DNA of 64,000 nt from Vibrio sp. JPW-9-11-11 (GCF_013369335.1 NZ_SZQJ01000036.1:1-64000); one strand, 5' to 3'; shown: positions 6,544 through 15,636, numbered from the stretch's first letter. Notes: generated from the letters alone by a model not told the origin. Translations and numbers: made by a program.

Positions 6544-7095
6544 TTACTTCTTTTTAGGGGCAAGTACCATGATCATCTGACGACCTTCAATACGACTTGG
6601 GAAAGACTCGACGACCGCGAGATCGACAGTGTCTTCTTTCAAGCGTTTGAGAACGTCAACACCGATGTCTTGGTGTGCCATTTCTCGGCCACGGAAGCGA
6701 ATTGTTACCTTCACTTTGTTGCCTTCTTCAAGGAAACGCGTCAGGTTGCGTAGTTTTACCTGATAGTCTCCGATATCAGTTCCAGGACGGAATTTAACTT
6801 CCTTAATCTGAATCTGTTTTTGCTTCTTCTTCTGCTCTTTAGCAGCCTTGCTCTTCTCAAAGAGGAATTTACCGTAGTCCATTACACGACATACAGGTGG
6901 CTCAGCATTTGGACTGATTTCTACTAGGTCCATACCTGCTTCTTCAGCTGCTGCTACTGCTTCTTGGATCGATACAACACCAACTGATTCACCGTCTGCG
7001 CCTGTTAAACGAACTTCACGAACGCCACGAATTTCACCGTTTAAACGATGAGCATTTTGTTTGGCCGGTTGTTGGCCGCGTCTTCCGCCTTTAAT
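6544..7095 (-). CDS. infC: Translation initiation factor IF-3 (ATT start)
   Basis: The protein has 183 aa when read from ATT at 7095: [13 protein letters not shown] at the start and [14 protein letters not shown] further on, matching the IF-3 N-domain. Reading from the first ATG (6933) would give only 129 aa and remove that domain. The non-AUG AUU start is a conserved feature of infC: IF-3 discriminates against it and so limits its own synthesis. The start lies four bases after the last base of the thrS stop codon region and uses GGAGG inside the thrS 3' end, so the two genes are translationally close. The linker and C-domain ([11 protein letters not shown]) are intact. Confidence 0.97.
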   Translation of the reverse strand: MKGGRRGQQPAKQNAHRLNGEIRGVREVRLTGADGESVGVVSIQEAVAAAEEAGMDLVEISPNAEPPVCRVMDYGKFLFEKSKAAKEQKKKQKQIQIKEVKFRPGTDIGDYQVKLRNLTRFLEEGNKVKVTIRFRGREMAHQDIGVDVLKRLKEDTVDLAVVESFPSRIEGRQMIMVLAPKKK

Positions 7096-7098
7096 AGC

Positions 7099-9027
7099 TT
7101 ATTCCTCCAGATTGAGCTTACGGCTTGAGATCTCGTCTTGGATGTATGCAATAAAGTCATCCACTTTAAACTTACCGAGATCCTTACCTTTACGAGTCCG
7201 TACTGCGATTTCACCGGCTTCCATCTCTTGGTCACCACAAACAAGCATATACGGTACACGCTTCAAAGTATGTTCGCGGATTTTAAAGCCAATCTTCTCA
7301 TTTCTCAAGTCTGCTTTAGCTCTAATTCCACATTTTTGTAGTTTTTGTGCCACTTCCTGAACATAATCTGACTGTTTATCAGTAATGTTCATGATCACTG
7401 CCTGCTCTGGCGATAACCAAGTCGGGAAGAAGCCGTAGTACTCTTCAATCAGAATACCGATGAAACGTTCAAGCGAACCAAGAATCGCGCGGTGGATCAT
7501 CACCGGCACCTGGCGCTCGTTGTTTTCATCTACGTAAGTCGCACCTAGACGGCCTGGCAGGTTAAAGTCTAGCTGAACCGTGCCACATTGCCATGCACGA
7601 TCTAGACAGTCGTGTAGAGTGAACTCGATCTTAGGCCCATAAAATGCACCCTCGCCTTCTTGAATCTCGTACGGGATTTCCATCGATTCAAGCGATTGTT
7701 TTAGCGCTTCTTCAGACTGATCCCAAATCTCATCTGAACCCACACGTTTTTCAGGGCGCGTCGACAATTTCACTACGATATTTTCAAAACCAAAGGTTTG
7801 GTACGTATCGTACACCATCTTAATACAGCTAGTGACTTCGTCTTGGATTTGACTCTCTGTACAGAAGATATGTGCATCATCCTGAGTGAAGCCACGAACA
7901 CGCATAATACCGTGCAGCGCGCCTGATGGTTCGTTACGGTGACATGAACCAAACTCTGCCATACGAAGTGGTAAGTCGCGGTACGATTTCAGACCTTGGT
8001 TGAAAATCTGAACGTGGCCGGGACAGTTCATTGGCTTAAGCGCGTAGTCACGGTTTTCAGAAGAAGTGGTAAACATCGCTTCTGCGTATTTGTCCCAGTG
8101 ACCAGAACGTTCCCATAGAACGCGGTCCATGATAAGTGGACCTTTCACTTCCTGGTAACCGTACTCTGTGAGTTTTTCGCGAACGAACACTTCCAGATCA
8201 CGGAAGATAGACCAACCATTATGATGCCAGAACACCATGCCCGGCGCTTCTTGCTGCATGTGGAACAGGTCTAGCTGCTTACCAATTTTACGGTGGTCAC
8301 GCTTCGCCGCTTCTTCTAAGCGAGTTAGGTGCGCTTTAAGTGCTTTTTTGTCGTGGAATGCCGTGCCGTAGATACGTTGCAGCATCTTGTTGTCACTGTT
8401 ACCACGCCAGTAAGCACCCGCGACGTTAAGTAGCGTGAAGTGCTGACAGAAACCCATATGTGGGACGTGTGGACCACGACACATATCGATGTATTCTTCG
8501 TGATGGTAAAGACCCGGGCGATCGTCGCGAGCAACGTTCTCATCTAGGATTTCCATCTTGTATGTTTCACCGCGAGCTTCAAATGCATCGCGTGCTTCCT
8601 GCCAGCTGACCTTTTTCTTGATCACTTGGTACTTAGTTTTCGCCAGCTCTTTCATACGCTTTTCAATCTTCTCGAGATCTTCTTGCGTGAGTGAGTGCTC
8701 TAGGTCGATATCGTAGTAGAAACCGTTGTCGATGGTAGGACCAATCGCCATTTTTGCTTCTGGGAAAAGCTGCTTGATCGCATGGCCGAGCAGGTGAGCA
8801 CAAGAGTGGCGAACGATTTCTAAGCCATCAACTTCATCTTTGACTGTGATGATTTCAAGGCTGGCGTCTTGCTCAATGAGATCGCACGCATCAACGCGTA
8901 CACCATCAACGCGACCTGCGATGGTTGCTTTTGCAAGACCAGGACCGATTGATTGAGCGACTTCAAGAGTAGAAACTGGGTTGTCAAATTGACGCTGACT
9001 GCCGTCAGGAAGAGTAATAATAGGCAT
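7099..9027 (-). CDS. thrS: Threonyl-tRNA synthetase
   Basis: The 642-aa class II synthetase charges tRNA-Thr. In order: TGS domain (1-61); second additional editing domain with the [10 protein letters not shown] zinc/editing motif (about 73-82) and the later CRGPH motif; catalytic core with motif 2 ([15 protein letters not shown]), the MNCPGH zinc ligand segment (about 332-337) and motif 3 near [11 protein letters not shown]; and the C-terminal anticodon-binding domain. Full length and intact. The start has AAGGA seven bases upstream, and the 5' leader carries two hairpins matching the known thrS autoregulatory operator. It is the first gene of the translation operon. Confidence 0.99.
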   Translation of the reverse strand: MPIITLPDGSQRQFDNPVSTLEVAQSIGPGLAKATIAGRVDGVRVDACDLIEQDASLEIITVKDEVDGLEIVRHSCAHLLGHAIKQLFPEAKMAIGPTIDNGFYYDIDLEHSLTQEDLEKIEKRMKELAKTKYQVIKKKVSWQEARDAFEARGETYKMEILDENVARDDRPGLYHHEEYIDMCRGPHVPHMGFCQHFTLLNVAGAYWRGNSDNKMLQRIYGTAFHDKKALKAHLTRLEEAAKRDHRKIGKQLDLFHMQQEAPGMVFWHHNGWSIFRDLEVFVREKLTEYGYQEVKGPLIMDRVLWERSGHWDKYAEAMFTTSSENRDYALKPMNCPGHVQIFNQGLKSYRDLPLRMAEFGSCHRNEPSGALHGIMRVRGFTQDDAHIFCTESQIQDEVTSCIKMVYDTYQTFGFENIVVKLSTRPEKRVGSDEIWDQSEEALKQSLESMEIPYEIQEGEGAFYGPKIEFTLHDCLDRAWQCGTVQLDFNLPGRLGATYVDENNERQVPVMIHRAILGSLERFIGILIEEYYGFFPTWLSPEQAVIMNITDKQSDYVQEVAQKLQKCGIRAKADLRNEKIGFKIREHTLKRVPYMLVCGDQEMEAGEIAVRTRKGKDLGKFKVDDFIAYIQDEISSRKLNLEE

Positions 9028-9046
9028 TTAACTGTCCTTTACAGTG

Positions 9047-9067
9047 GTGTTGCACACCAAGCAACAC
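9047..9067 (-). promoter_or_regulatory. thrS operator hairpin mimicking the tRNA-Thr anticodon arm
   Basis: On the thrS mRNA strand GTGTTGC-TTGGTGT-GCAACAC forms a 7-bp stem with a 7-base loop. Loop positions 3-5 read GGU, the anticodon of tRNA-Thr(GGU). It lies 20-40 bases before the ATG, directly upstream of the Shine-Dalgarno. In E. coli the equivalent operator domain 2 is bound by threonyl-tRNA synthetase to block the ribosome. Geometry and loop make the same control very likely here. Confidence 0.8.
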
Positions 9068-9082
9068 GTGTATGTAAATCGT

Positions 9083-9117
9083 GCCTTTAACTTTAAACAA
9101 AACAATGTGTTAAAGGC
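9083..9117 (-). promoter_or_regulatory. thrS operator second stem (domain 4-like)
   Basis: GCCTTTAAC and GTTAAAGGC pair perfectly (9 bp) around a 17-base A/T-rich loop. It is separated from the anticodon-like hairpin by a single-stranded stretch, as in the four-domain E. coli thrS operator, where this stem plays the acceptor-arm part. Confidence 0.65.
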
Positions 9118-9234
9118 GAGAACTCGGATCCTTTTATATGCAAATACGGATGCACAACTCAGGAACAAGCGGCTATTGTAACGGATTAAGATGAAATAAC
9201 AATCAATGTCACAGATATGAAGTGAAAAAGTCGA

Positions 9235-10749
9235 TTAGTTGACCAATCGAGCAGCAGCGACCCACTGATTGAGCACTCTACGCGACTGCTCGCTCACTTC
9301 ACTCGCTCGCATCCCTATCAATCCTTGGTCGCGCGCTAACTCATCAGCAGCGCAGCTATGAAGGTAAACTCCAACTATCGCCGCATGAGCGTAACTTAAC
9401 CCTTGAGCCAGCAATGCCCCAATGATGCCGGTGAGCACATCCCCGATCCCCCCAGAAGCCATGCCAGGATTGCCCGCTGGGCAAACATACATCTGCTTTC
9501 CATCAAATACCAAACTTCCTGCCCCTTTCAGTACTACCACTCCCCCGTATTGACGTTGAAGTGCAACAATAGCAGCAAAGCGGTCAGACTCGATTTGTGC
9601 GACAGAACATCCCAACAGCCTCGCCGCTTCACCGGGATGAGGTGTGATGACTCGCTTATCGTCATGACTTGGATTTTTAGCCAATAGATTGAGCCCATCC
9701 GCGTCGACTACTTTCGCTAAATCCCTTGTAATACAGGTATGAAACAGTTGCTGTGCCCACTCATCTGTGCCGAGCCCTGGGCCAAAAGCAAGCACCTGCG
9801 CCCAATCCAGACCTTCAACCAACGCTTGCTGCTCCGCGCATGCTTGAGTCATTACCTCAGGCGTACTCACCTGCAAAGGTAAAATCGAACTGGAATGACA
9901 GAGCGCGCGAACCAAACCCGCACCGGTGTTGACCGCGGCACCTGCGCACAAACGAATCGCGCCTGCATAACCCTGGTTGCCTCCGAGACACAACAATCGC
10001 CCATGCATACCTTTATGCGCAGCAGCATAACGAATAGGTAGCCAGGGCCGAACCAAGGCTGAATCAATCACCACAGCGGAGGGGGATTGGGTTTGCTCGA
10101 ACTCAGATTCGACGCCAAGCCCAGAATAGTGAAGTTGGCCTGTGTAGCCTCGCGCCTGCCCTGTCATCAGGCCTTGTTTAACACCGATAAAGGTTAGGGT
10201 ATGCGCCGCCTCTATGGCAGCACCGAGTACTTTGCCTGTGTTGCTGCATAATCCAGACGGTATATCGACAGCAAGGACAGGGGCTGACAACTGGTTGACC
10301 TGATCAACCACCGACCTAAGCGGCTCTTTGACCTCACCCGTTAGACCTGTTCCTAACAACGCATCAATGATCACATCACACGTGACTTGCGACCAATCGA
10401 GTTCGGATAACGAATGGATTTGGCCGCCTGAGGCTAACCAGTCGTCTTTGGCCTTTAGGGCGTCTCCTTGAAGCTGATCGGGCTGATCATGCAAGGCAAC
10501 CGTTACCTTGAGTCGGTCTTGCTTGGCGAGCCTGGCAATGACGAACCCATCGCCACCGTTGTTGCCTTTGCCACACAATACTAATAGGTTTTTTGCCTGC
10601 GGGAACTGGCGACGAACAAGGTTATAGCTCGCCTCTCCTGCGGCCAACATTAGCTGATACATCTCTATACCGGCCAAGCGCGCCGCTTCTTGTTCTCCTT
10701 GTTTAACCTGCTGAGCGGTATACAGACAAGTGGGAAGTGTGTTGTTCAT
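9235..10749 (-). CDS. nnr: Bifunctional NAD(P)H-hydrate epimerase / ADP-dependent dehydratase
   Basis: This roughly 504-aa metabolite-repair enzyme has two domains. The N-terminal YjeF/NnrE epimerase (about 10-215) has GKGNNGGDGF and DALLGTGLTGEV; the C-terminal ribokinase-like NnrD dehydratase (about 230-500) has AFGPGLGTDEW, VVDADGLNLLA, TPHPGEAARLLG and GNPGMASGGIGDVLTG. Together they restore damaged NAD(P)H hydrates. The frame is open back to 10824, but ATG 10749 (MNNTLPTCLYTAQQV) fits the family start. Here it stands alone, not in the queG-tsaE-amiB neighbourhood known from E. coli. Confidence 0.95.
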   Translation of the reverse strand: MNNTLPTCLYTAQQVKQGEQEAARLAGIEMYQLMLAAGEASYNLVRRQFPQAKNLLVLCGKGNNGGDGFVIARLAKQDRLKVTVALHDQPDQLQGDALKAKDDWLASGGQIHSLSELDWSQVTCDVIIDALLGTGLTGEVKEPLRSVVDQVNQLSAPVLAVDIPSGLCSNTGKVLGAAIEAAHTLTFIGVKQGLMTGQARGYTGQLHYSGLGVESEFEQTQSPSAVVIDSALVRPWLPIRYAAAHKGMHGRLLCLGGNQGYAGAIRLCAGAAVNTGAGLVRALCHSSSILPLQVSTPEVMTQACAEQQALVEGLDWAQVLAFGPGLGTDEWAQQLFHTCITRDLAKVVDADGLNLLAKNPSHDDKRVITPHPGEAARLLGCSVAQIESDRFAAIVALQRQYGGVVVLKGAGSLVFDGKQMYVCPAGNPGMASGGIGDVLTGIIGALLAQGLSYAHAAIVGVYLHSCAADELARDQGLIGMRASEVSEQSRRVLNQWVAAARLVN

Positions 10750-10827
10750 AAGCAACCGTGAGTAATAAGCTGTACTGACAAGCATAAACAACAACGCCAA
10801 GTGATTCCTTGGCGTGGGTGGCATTTC

Positions 10828-11268
10828 TTAGGCAGGCTTTCGCGACACTAAGGCTTCAGCGGTCGCATCCTGAATCGACAAAAACATCGAACGGATCTCT
10901 CCGGTCGGCGTCCGCATTGGGTTTAAGGTGATATTTTGGTACATGAATTCGGCTTGTTGAGTGACAGGACGAACATTACGGCACTTAAACAAGTATGGTC
11001 GCTGCTGCCAAGTGATAAAACTGCGACACCCCAAGTCATAGACTGGCTTAGTTTTTAGTTTGAACCAATCGGTCGGGATCTCTGGAAACAGTTCAAACAA
11101 TGATTTACCTATCGCATCGTGTGCTTGAACCCCACTATGATGAGTCATGAAACCGTTCCAGACTTGCACCTTATACTCTCGGTCGAGTACAACCAGCCCC
11201 AAGTCGACATTTTGCACCATATCCACCATCCAGTGGAACTGTTCAAATTCTGCAGGAAGATTGAGCAT
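10828..11268 (-). CDS. PAS-domain protein
   Basis: The 146-aa protein is essentially one PAS domain: VDLGLVVLDREYKVQVWNGFMTHHSG at about 21-46, IGKSLFELFPEI, then the NITLNPMRTPTGEIRSMFLSIQDAT beta-sheet end. There is no output domain, so it probably acts as a sensor or adaptor for a partner. Its start codon overlaps the stop of the upstream response regulator-CheC gene by one base (TAATG), indicating translational coupling and a joint role in signalling. The ligand or cofactor is not evident. Confidence 0.85.
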   Translation of the reverse strand: MLNLPAEFEQFHWMVDMVQNVDLGLVVLDREYKVQVWNGFMTHHSGVQAHDAIGKSLFELFPEIPTDWFKLKTKPVYDLGCRSFITWQQRPYLFKCRNVRPVTQQAEFMYQNITLNPMRTPTGEIRSMFLSIQDATAEALVSRKPA

Positions 11269-12272
11269 TAAAAGTCCTCCATCAGATACGCGAGTTTATT
11301 ATCTAGTAGCGGCAAAGATTCATCGACGAACATAAACAGTAAATCACAACGAATCGACGTGCCGTCAATGTTGTAACTCACCTCAAACGTCATCGTTTTC
11401 TTAAACGCACCTGTGGTCGATTTAATCACGGAATCAATTGAAATATGCTGCCCAAGTAGCACTGGCGAGCTTTGGAAAAAACGTACTTCTGCCTGTTCCC
11501 CTAGCCCGTTCAAAAACGAGCCGACCAAAATATTCGACACGTCCATGAGCAATTCGAGCTCTTCTAGCTCTTCGCTGTCGGCAGGTACCTTCATCAATTT
11601 TTTGAGGTCGGAAACACTGGAGTCACTGAGAAGAACCAGAGCTTCACCTGCAATTCCTTCGCCACTGAACCCCTGACAGACACCGGAAACTTGGTCATTT
11701 TCAGCCAAATCACGCAGAGCCATATGCAACTCACTCACCTCAAAAATATTGACGTTAGGCAGTGGAAGATGGACAAAAACATCAAAATGGCGAGCCAAAG
11801 CATCTGCAGCTCGACCTATCGAGACGTTCGCCACTTCCATATAGACATCGCGTCGCTTTAAAATTGGCAGTTCAATGCTAGTTGGGGTGACAATACGCGG
11901 TTGGGTGACGGGCTCGACGAGCTGTTTGAGAACAGTGTTGAGTGCCTCTTTATCTATAGGTTTCTGAATAAACGCCTTCGCGCCAAGATCCATTACCCTT
12001 TGTTTGGCTTTAGGCTGGATATCCCCCGACACCACGACCACCGAGATATCGATGGCTTTTTCTTGGATAGCCTCAAGCGTACCGAAACCATCGAGCTCAG
12101 GCATGGTTAAATCGAGGAACATCAATTTAAAAGATTGATTCGCTAATTGCTCCAAGGCATCGAGCCCATGCACAGCAAACGTAATGTCGGCATTGAGTGA
12201 TGCGGGCAATGAACGCGCCATCTGCTTTCTCGCTAAAGCGGAGTCATCGCATATAAGAACGGGAAATGACAT
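11268..12272 (-). CDS. Response regulator with CheC/CheX-type phosphatase domain
   Basis: The protein has 334 aa. The receiver domain (1-120) has the acidic pair D9/D10, phospho-acceptor D54 (LMFLDLTMPELDG) and the Lys of FIQKP. After a linker come two CheC-like helices at about 149-165 (MEVANVSIGRAADALAR) and 238-256 (LLMDVSNILVGSFLNGLG), each with the acidic/Asn pattern of CheC/CheX/FliY phosphatases. The likely role is dephosphorylation of CheY-like proteins, with the receiver tuning the activity. It forms a two-gene operon with the PAS protein. Which pathway it serves is unknown; two chemoreceptors lie in the same window. Confidence 0.9.
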   Translation of the reverse strand: MSFPVLICDDSALARKQMARSLPASLNADITFAVHGLDALEQLANQSFKLMFLDLTMPELDGFGTLEAIQEKAIDISVVVVSGDIQPKAKQRVMDLGAKAFIQKPIDKEALNTVLKQLVEPVTQPRIVTPTSIELPILKRRDVYMEVANVSIGRAADALARHFDVFVHLPLPNVNIFEVSELHMALRDLAENDQVSGVCQGFSGEGIAGEALVLLSDSSVSDLKKLMKVPADSEELEELELLMDVSNILVGSFLNGLGEQAEVRFFQSSPVLLGQHISIDSVIKSTTGAFKKTMTFEVSYNIDGTSIRCDLLFMFVDESLPLLDNKLAYLMEDF

Positions 12273-12473
12273 GCGTACACCTACTCCTCTCTGTTACTGA
12301 TTGATCCATGAGGCAGAAACGCAAATAACCAAATAGATGAAGTCATTGTAATTTCGGCTGCTCTTATCAATGTAGCAGATCGGGCCGGGCCTGAAAGTAT
12401 TGACGCAGGAAATAACCGTCTGCAGCGTTCGAGTGAGCAAAAAACACTCAAACGGAGAAACATAGACACAAAA

Positions 12474-12497
12474 AAGCCCTCTTTGCTTAGAGGGCTT
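12474..12497 (-). terminator. Terminator of luxT
   Basis: AAGCCCTCT / AGAGGGCTT (9 bp, 6-base loop) is followed on the minus strand by TTTTTTGTG. It lies 23 bases past the luxT stop. Confidence 0.9.
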
Positions 12498-12519
12498 CGT
12501 CCATTGATGGGCTGAAAGT

Positions 12520-12981
12520 TTAACCGGCCATACGCAGCAGCGATTTGCCAATTAGCCACTCGAGTTCTTTACTGCTCGCTTGACCAAATTTCGCTTCGGT
12601 CATCGCATACAAACGTTCGACCCCATTGCGAGCAAACTCATGAGTACTTTGCGATGTGACAATATGGTGGAATAGCAGACGCAAAATTGCGATGAACTCT
12701 TTATTATCGAGCGCGGCAAGCCAACTGGCCGAAAAATCACTCACATCGTGTTCAAAATCGACGTGCTCGACAAACATCTTAAAAATACGTCCGTCTAACG
12801 CAGCAGTGAAGTCGGTCTTTTTGGGAAAGTGGTGGCTGATCCCAGTTCGTGAAATCCCCGTTTGTTGGCTAAGTGTTGTATATGACATCTTGTCATAACC
12901 GAGACGCAAAAGTTGGTCAACAACCGCATCCATGATTTTCTGTATCGTGATTTCGGTATCTTCTTTACTACGCTTTGGCAT
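12520..12981 (-). CDS. luxT: LuxT/SwrZ-type TetR-family regulator
   Basis: The 153-aa protein starts MPKRSKEDTEITIQKIMDA. Its TetR helix-turn-helix (about 30-52: YTTLSQQTGISRTGISHHF) and overall sequence agree with LuxT of V. harveyi and SwrZ of V. parahaemolyticus as I recall them. LuxT represses genes of the quorum-sensing circuit (luxO/qrr1) and others in V. harveyi-group species. The frame extends back to 13017, but ATG 12981 gives the family start. It is divergent from yfcZ-like 13471 over a 489-base AT-rich spacer. A Qrr sRNA is present in the same window. Confidence 0.9.
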   Translation of the reverse strand: MPKRSKEDTEITIQKIMDAVVDQLLRLGYDKMSYTTLSQQTGISRTGISHHFPKKTDFTAALDGRIFKMFVEHVDFEHDVSDFSASWLAALDNKEFIAILRLLFHHIVTSQSTHEFARNGVERLYAMTEAKFGQASSKELEWLIGKSLLRMAG

Positions 12982-13470
12982 GTGCAGGCTCTTCTCTCTG
13001 TCAATCTGTGTGCCCATACTGGGCTAAAATAAAGCGACGCCTTACCGGGCATGATCAATGATTACAACGTGAATGAACACCGACTTACCACCGTAGTGCA
13101 GCAGACCAAGCGCCGATTCAATATCGCGAAAATGAACCAAGTCCGTGCTAACAAATCAATTCAATGTTTCATTAGCGTTACAAGGCATATTGTTTTTATA
13201 TATTTAATTTTTGAGCCATCGATGATGTAATAATTTTTTGACTCTTACAACGAATAGAACAGCGTTCTGACTCAAAAGTTACGGCTAATTTCGTCAATTG
13301 TTGATACAAATCACAGTTAAATAACTCTCATTCGCATTAATTTGCTTAATTAGCATTCACTTGTTAACAACCTTATCAATTAGACGTATTTTTGGCACTC
13401 AGGGATATAGCTAGATCAACCTGGCGTTCCTCGATAGAATAGCCCCATTATTTGTAAGAGGATAAATGAG
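12982..13470. promoter_or_regulatory. Long AT-rich spacer between luxT and yfcZ-like gene
   Basis: No gene is seen. This is the divergent promoter region of luxT and the YfcZ-like gene. The one specific signal is AATAACTCTCATT (13320-13332); its complement AATGAGAGTTATT matches 11 of 13 positions of a common Fur-box core (AATGAGAATCATT). Promoters were not assigned. Confidence 0.4.
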
Positions 13471-13764
13471 ATGAACACCGAACAAGAGCAAGTATGTGAA
13501 GCGTGCGGCTGCGCAGGTGAAATGGGCTTTATTATCAAAGAAGGCGATGATGTCGCTGAAGTGACCATTTTCGCTCAAGGTAAAGCGCTACTTGAATCTG
13601 AGCTGGCTAAATATGTCGAGCTAGCCAAGCAGGTGTGTGCCAATGTTGAGTATGAAACCAGCCCAATTGAAGACAACTCTGAACAACTCACGGCTCGTTT
13701 TCAATTTGAAGTCAGTGCAGAAAAACTTATCTTCGAGCTAAAAACCCGCTCTCTCGCTCGCTAG
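13471..13764 (+). CDS. YfcZ/YiiS family (DUF406) protein
   Basis: The 97-aa protein has an N-terminal CEACGCAGEMG cysteine cluster (residues 9-19) and a C-terminal half ending FQFEVSAEKLIFELKTRSLAR, the pattern of the YfcZ/YiiS (DUF406) family. The family's role is unknown. The Cys residues might bind a metal, but this is not established. AGAGG lies upstream of the ATG, and a strong terminator follows at 13786. Monocistronic. Confidence 0.9.
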   Translation: MNTEQEQVCEACGCAGEMGFIIKEGDDVAEVTIFAQGKALLESELAKYVELAKQVCANVEYETSPIEDNSEQLTARFQFEVSAEKLIFELKTRSLAR

Positions 13765-13785
13765 GCTGAAACAATAAACAAAGGA

Positions 13786-13812
13786 AACGGGCGTTTGTGC
13801 CCGTTTTTTTTA
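13786..13812 (+). terminator. Terminator of yfcZ-like gene
   Basis: AACGGGC-gtttgt-GCCCGTT is followed by a run of eight T, 22 bases past the stop. Confidence 0.95.
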
Positions 13813-13887
13813 TCTCGTCGTTTAATAGAGTTGACCTAACTCAAGGGATCACTAAGATTGAATGATTGACTTCGACGATGACTGCTT

Positions 13888-14487
13888 ATGCGTGCTCTGC
13901 TTTTCTCCGTGCTATTGACCGTTTTTAGCCTTCCTCTGGTGGCTCAGCAACTCGACCAATTCCGCATTCTGAATCACTTGGATAACTATGGTAACCTCGA
14001 TCTCCGCGGTAAGCCTTACACCGAGCTCCCGACAGGGTTGACCATCAAAGGCAATCTAAACATGGCCAAAACCGCTATCAAGACTCTGCCTGAAGACCTT
14101 GACATTCAAGGCAGCTTAGATGCATCCAATAGCCAGTTGAGCCGCATTTCAAAAGGGGTCAAAATCAAGGGGTTTGCCAATTTACTCGGTGCACAAATTA
14201 CGCGTTGGCCACGAGGGGTAAGAGTGGGCGGCTATATCAACTTAACCGATACGCCCGTTAACAGTCTGCCACCTCGAATGCGCGTTAAAGGGGACTTGAG
14301 TGTGATTCGCACCCCACTTGAGCGTTTACCGGAAGGGTTGATTGTCGAGGGGAACTTATTTATCGGCGGGTCGATGATAAGCGAGTTTCCCGATACGTTA
14401 ACCGTCAATGGCAATATATTTCTGGGCGGCAATCGAATATCCAAGTGGCCCACCAACCTAACTCTAGGCGGCGCAGTCGCTCCCTAG
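13888..14487 (+). CDS. Secreted protein of eight tandem 20-residue repeats
   Basis: The 199-aa protein has a signal peptide (about 1-20, cleavage near LVAQQ). Residues 36-195 divide without any gap into eight units of exactly 20 residues, with a consensus near N-L-x-L-x-x-x-x-I-x-x-L-P-x-x-L-x-I-x-G. Each unit ends in Gly with a hydrophobic/LP pattern, as in a short solenoid. The repeat resembles leucine-rich-repeat or beta-solenoid units but is shorter than common LRRs. It is probably periplasmic or outer-surface and could serve binding. No ribosome site of note precedes the ATG. Terminated at 14495. Function unknown. Confidence 0.85.
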   Translation: MRALLFSVLLTVFSLPLVAQQLDQFRILNHLDNYGNLDLRGKPYTELPTGLTIKGNLNMAKTAIKTLPEDLDIQGSLDASNSQLSRISKGVKIKGFANLLGAQITRWPRGVRVGGYINLTDTPVNSLPPRMRVKGDLSVIRTPLERLPEGLIVEGNLFIGGSMISEFPDTLTVNGNIFLGGNRISKWPTNLTLGGAVAP

Positions 14488-14494
14488 AAACGCA

Positions 14495-14522
14495 AAAAGC
14501 CTTACATCGCTGTAAGGCTTTT
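14495..14522. terminator. Bidirectional terminator
   Basis: AAAAGCCTTACA-tcgc-TGTAAGGCTTTT is a perfect 12-bp stem with A and T tracts on both sides. It separates the convergent repeat protein and acyltransferase genes. Confidence 0.95.
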
Positions 14523-14535
14523 GGTTTTCAGCGGT

Positions 14536-15636
14536 CTAAGGTCGGTTCTTAACCGGGTTTGCGTAACTCGCGACTAGATAAGGCCGAGCTTCCGGTGGCA
14601 AGTTGTGCAGTTTGGCGGCGAATTCTGCTTTGACCTGCTCATCCACCTGTTCGTCGCCCGCCGCCAGCTGGTTGATAGGAAACAGTTTGTAGTTTGTGTG
14701 TACTTGACGGTCGATTTCTTGGGCCAACGCCTCAGGCGTGTCAAAGTCTTGCTCTATCACATCGCCAAACGCGACGTGGATCCGGCCTTTATCACCTACG
14801 ATGCCTTGAATAATGCTTTGGATGTCTTCAAACTCAGCCTTTTCATAACGGCCGTGGGTATCTTTAGCTTGCAGCTCTATCGCTTTAGCGACATCACATG
14901 GGTCGTTTTCATATGAAATGGCAACCGGCACAATCTTCAATGATTTAATGTACTGTGCAAAGGAGACTTTCTGCTTACGACCTTCAACATGAAACATTTT
15001 TAAAATCGCCGGATCGGTATAGTCATTCCCGTCTTTGGCGCGCCCTTCTTTCTGAGCAATCCAAATAGAGTGTCCGCTATCTAGCGAATGTTTGATGTAA
15101 GCCGATAACGTCCCAAGCGCTTTCATCATTTCCCGCGGCCCTTTAGCCGAGCGCTTAACGATAAAACTTTTGTTGAGTTTCATCAGTTCAGTCGCACAAG
15201 GCTTCTTTAACAAGTTATCGCCGATCGCAATGCGCATGGTCTTGTGACCGCTATTAAACAGCCCGTAGTTGACGAGCGCGGGGTCCATAGCGATATCGCG
15301 GTGGTTAGAAACAAATAGATAGGCTTGATTCGGATCGAGCTTGTCGAGCCCGCTGTAAGTGACGCCATTGGTCGTGGTCTTCAGGGTTTGATCTAGGTAC
15401 TTCTTTACCTCTAGCTGAATCGCTTCTACTGAATTCAGCTTAGACCATTTCATTTTCAGATAGATTTTCACCACAGGCGACATTAAGGCGCGAAACCAGC
15501 CTGAGTGATTAGAAAAGCGGTGCTTCAAAATAGCGCTAATGAACTCTTCATCATTAACTAAGCGGTCAATTGCCGCTGGAATTTCGTCGTCGTTGTACGG
15601 ACGAATTTCAATAAATGGATCGTTGTTTGTGGTCAT
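14536..15636 (-). CDS. PlsC-type acyltransferase family protein
   Basis: The 366-aa protein has an acyltransferase core at about 100-260. The catalytic motif is NHRDIAMDP (about 131-139), in which His and the second Asp are five residues apart, a variant of the usual HX4D. Later come FIVKRSAKGPREMM and the substrate-side IWIAQKEGRAKDG (EGR) motif. The likely reaction is acyl transfer to a glycerophosphate or related lipid at the inner membrane; the exact substrate is unknown. No clear transmembrane helix. It is a single gene convergent with the repeat protein. Confidence 0.88.
   Translation of the reverse strand: MTTNNDPFIEIRPYNDDEIPAAIDRLVNDEEFISAILKHRFSNHSGWFRALMSPVVKIYLKMKWSKLNSVEAIQLEVKKYLDQTLKTTTNGVTYSGLDKLDPNQAYLFVSNHRDIAMDPALVNYGLFNSGHKTMRIAIGDNLLKKPCATELMKLNKSFIVKRSAKGPREMMKALGTLSAYIKHSLDSGHSIWIAQKEGRAKDGNDYTDPAILKMFHVEGRKQKVSFAQYIKSLKIVPVAISYENDPCDVAKAIELQAKDTHGRYEKAEFEDIQSIIQGIVGDKGRIHVAFGDVIEQDFDTPEALAQEIDRQVHTNYKLFPINQLAAGDEQVDEQVKAEFAAKLHNLPPEARPYLVASYANPVKNRP

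Noticed and set aside
6544..6933. infC read from ATG as a 129-aa protein
   Set aside because: It removes the conserved N-domain, which is present upstream in the same frame from ATT 7095.
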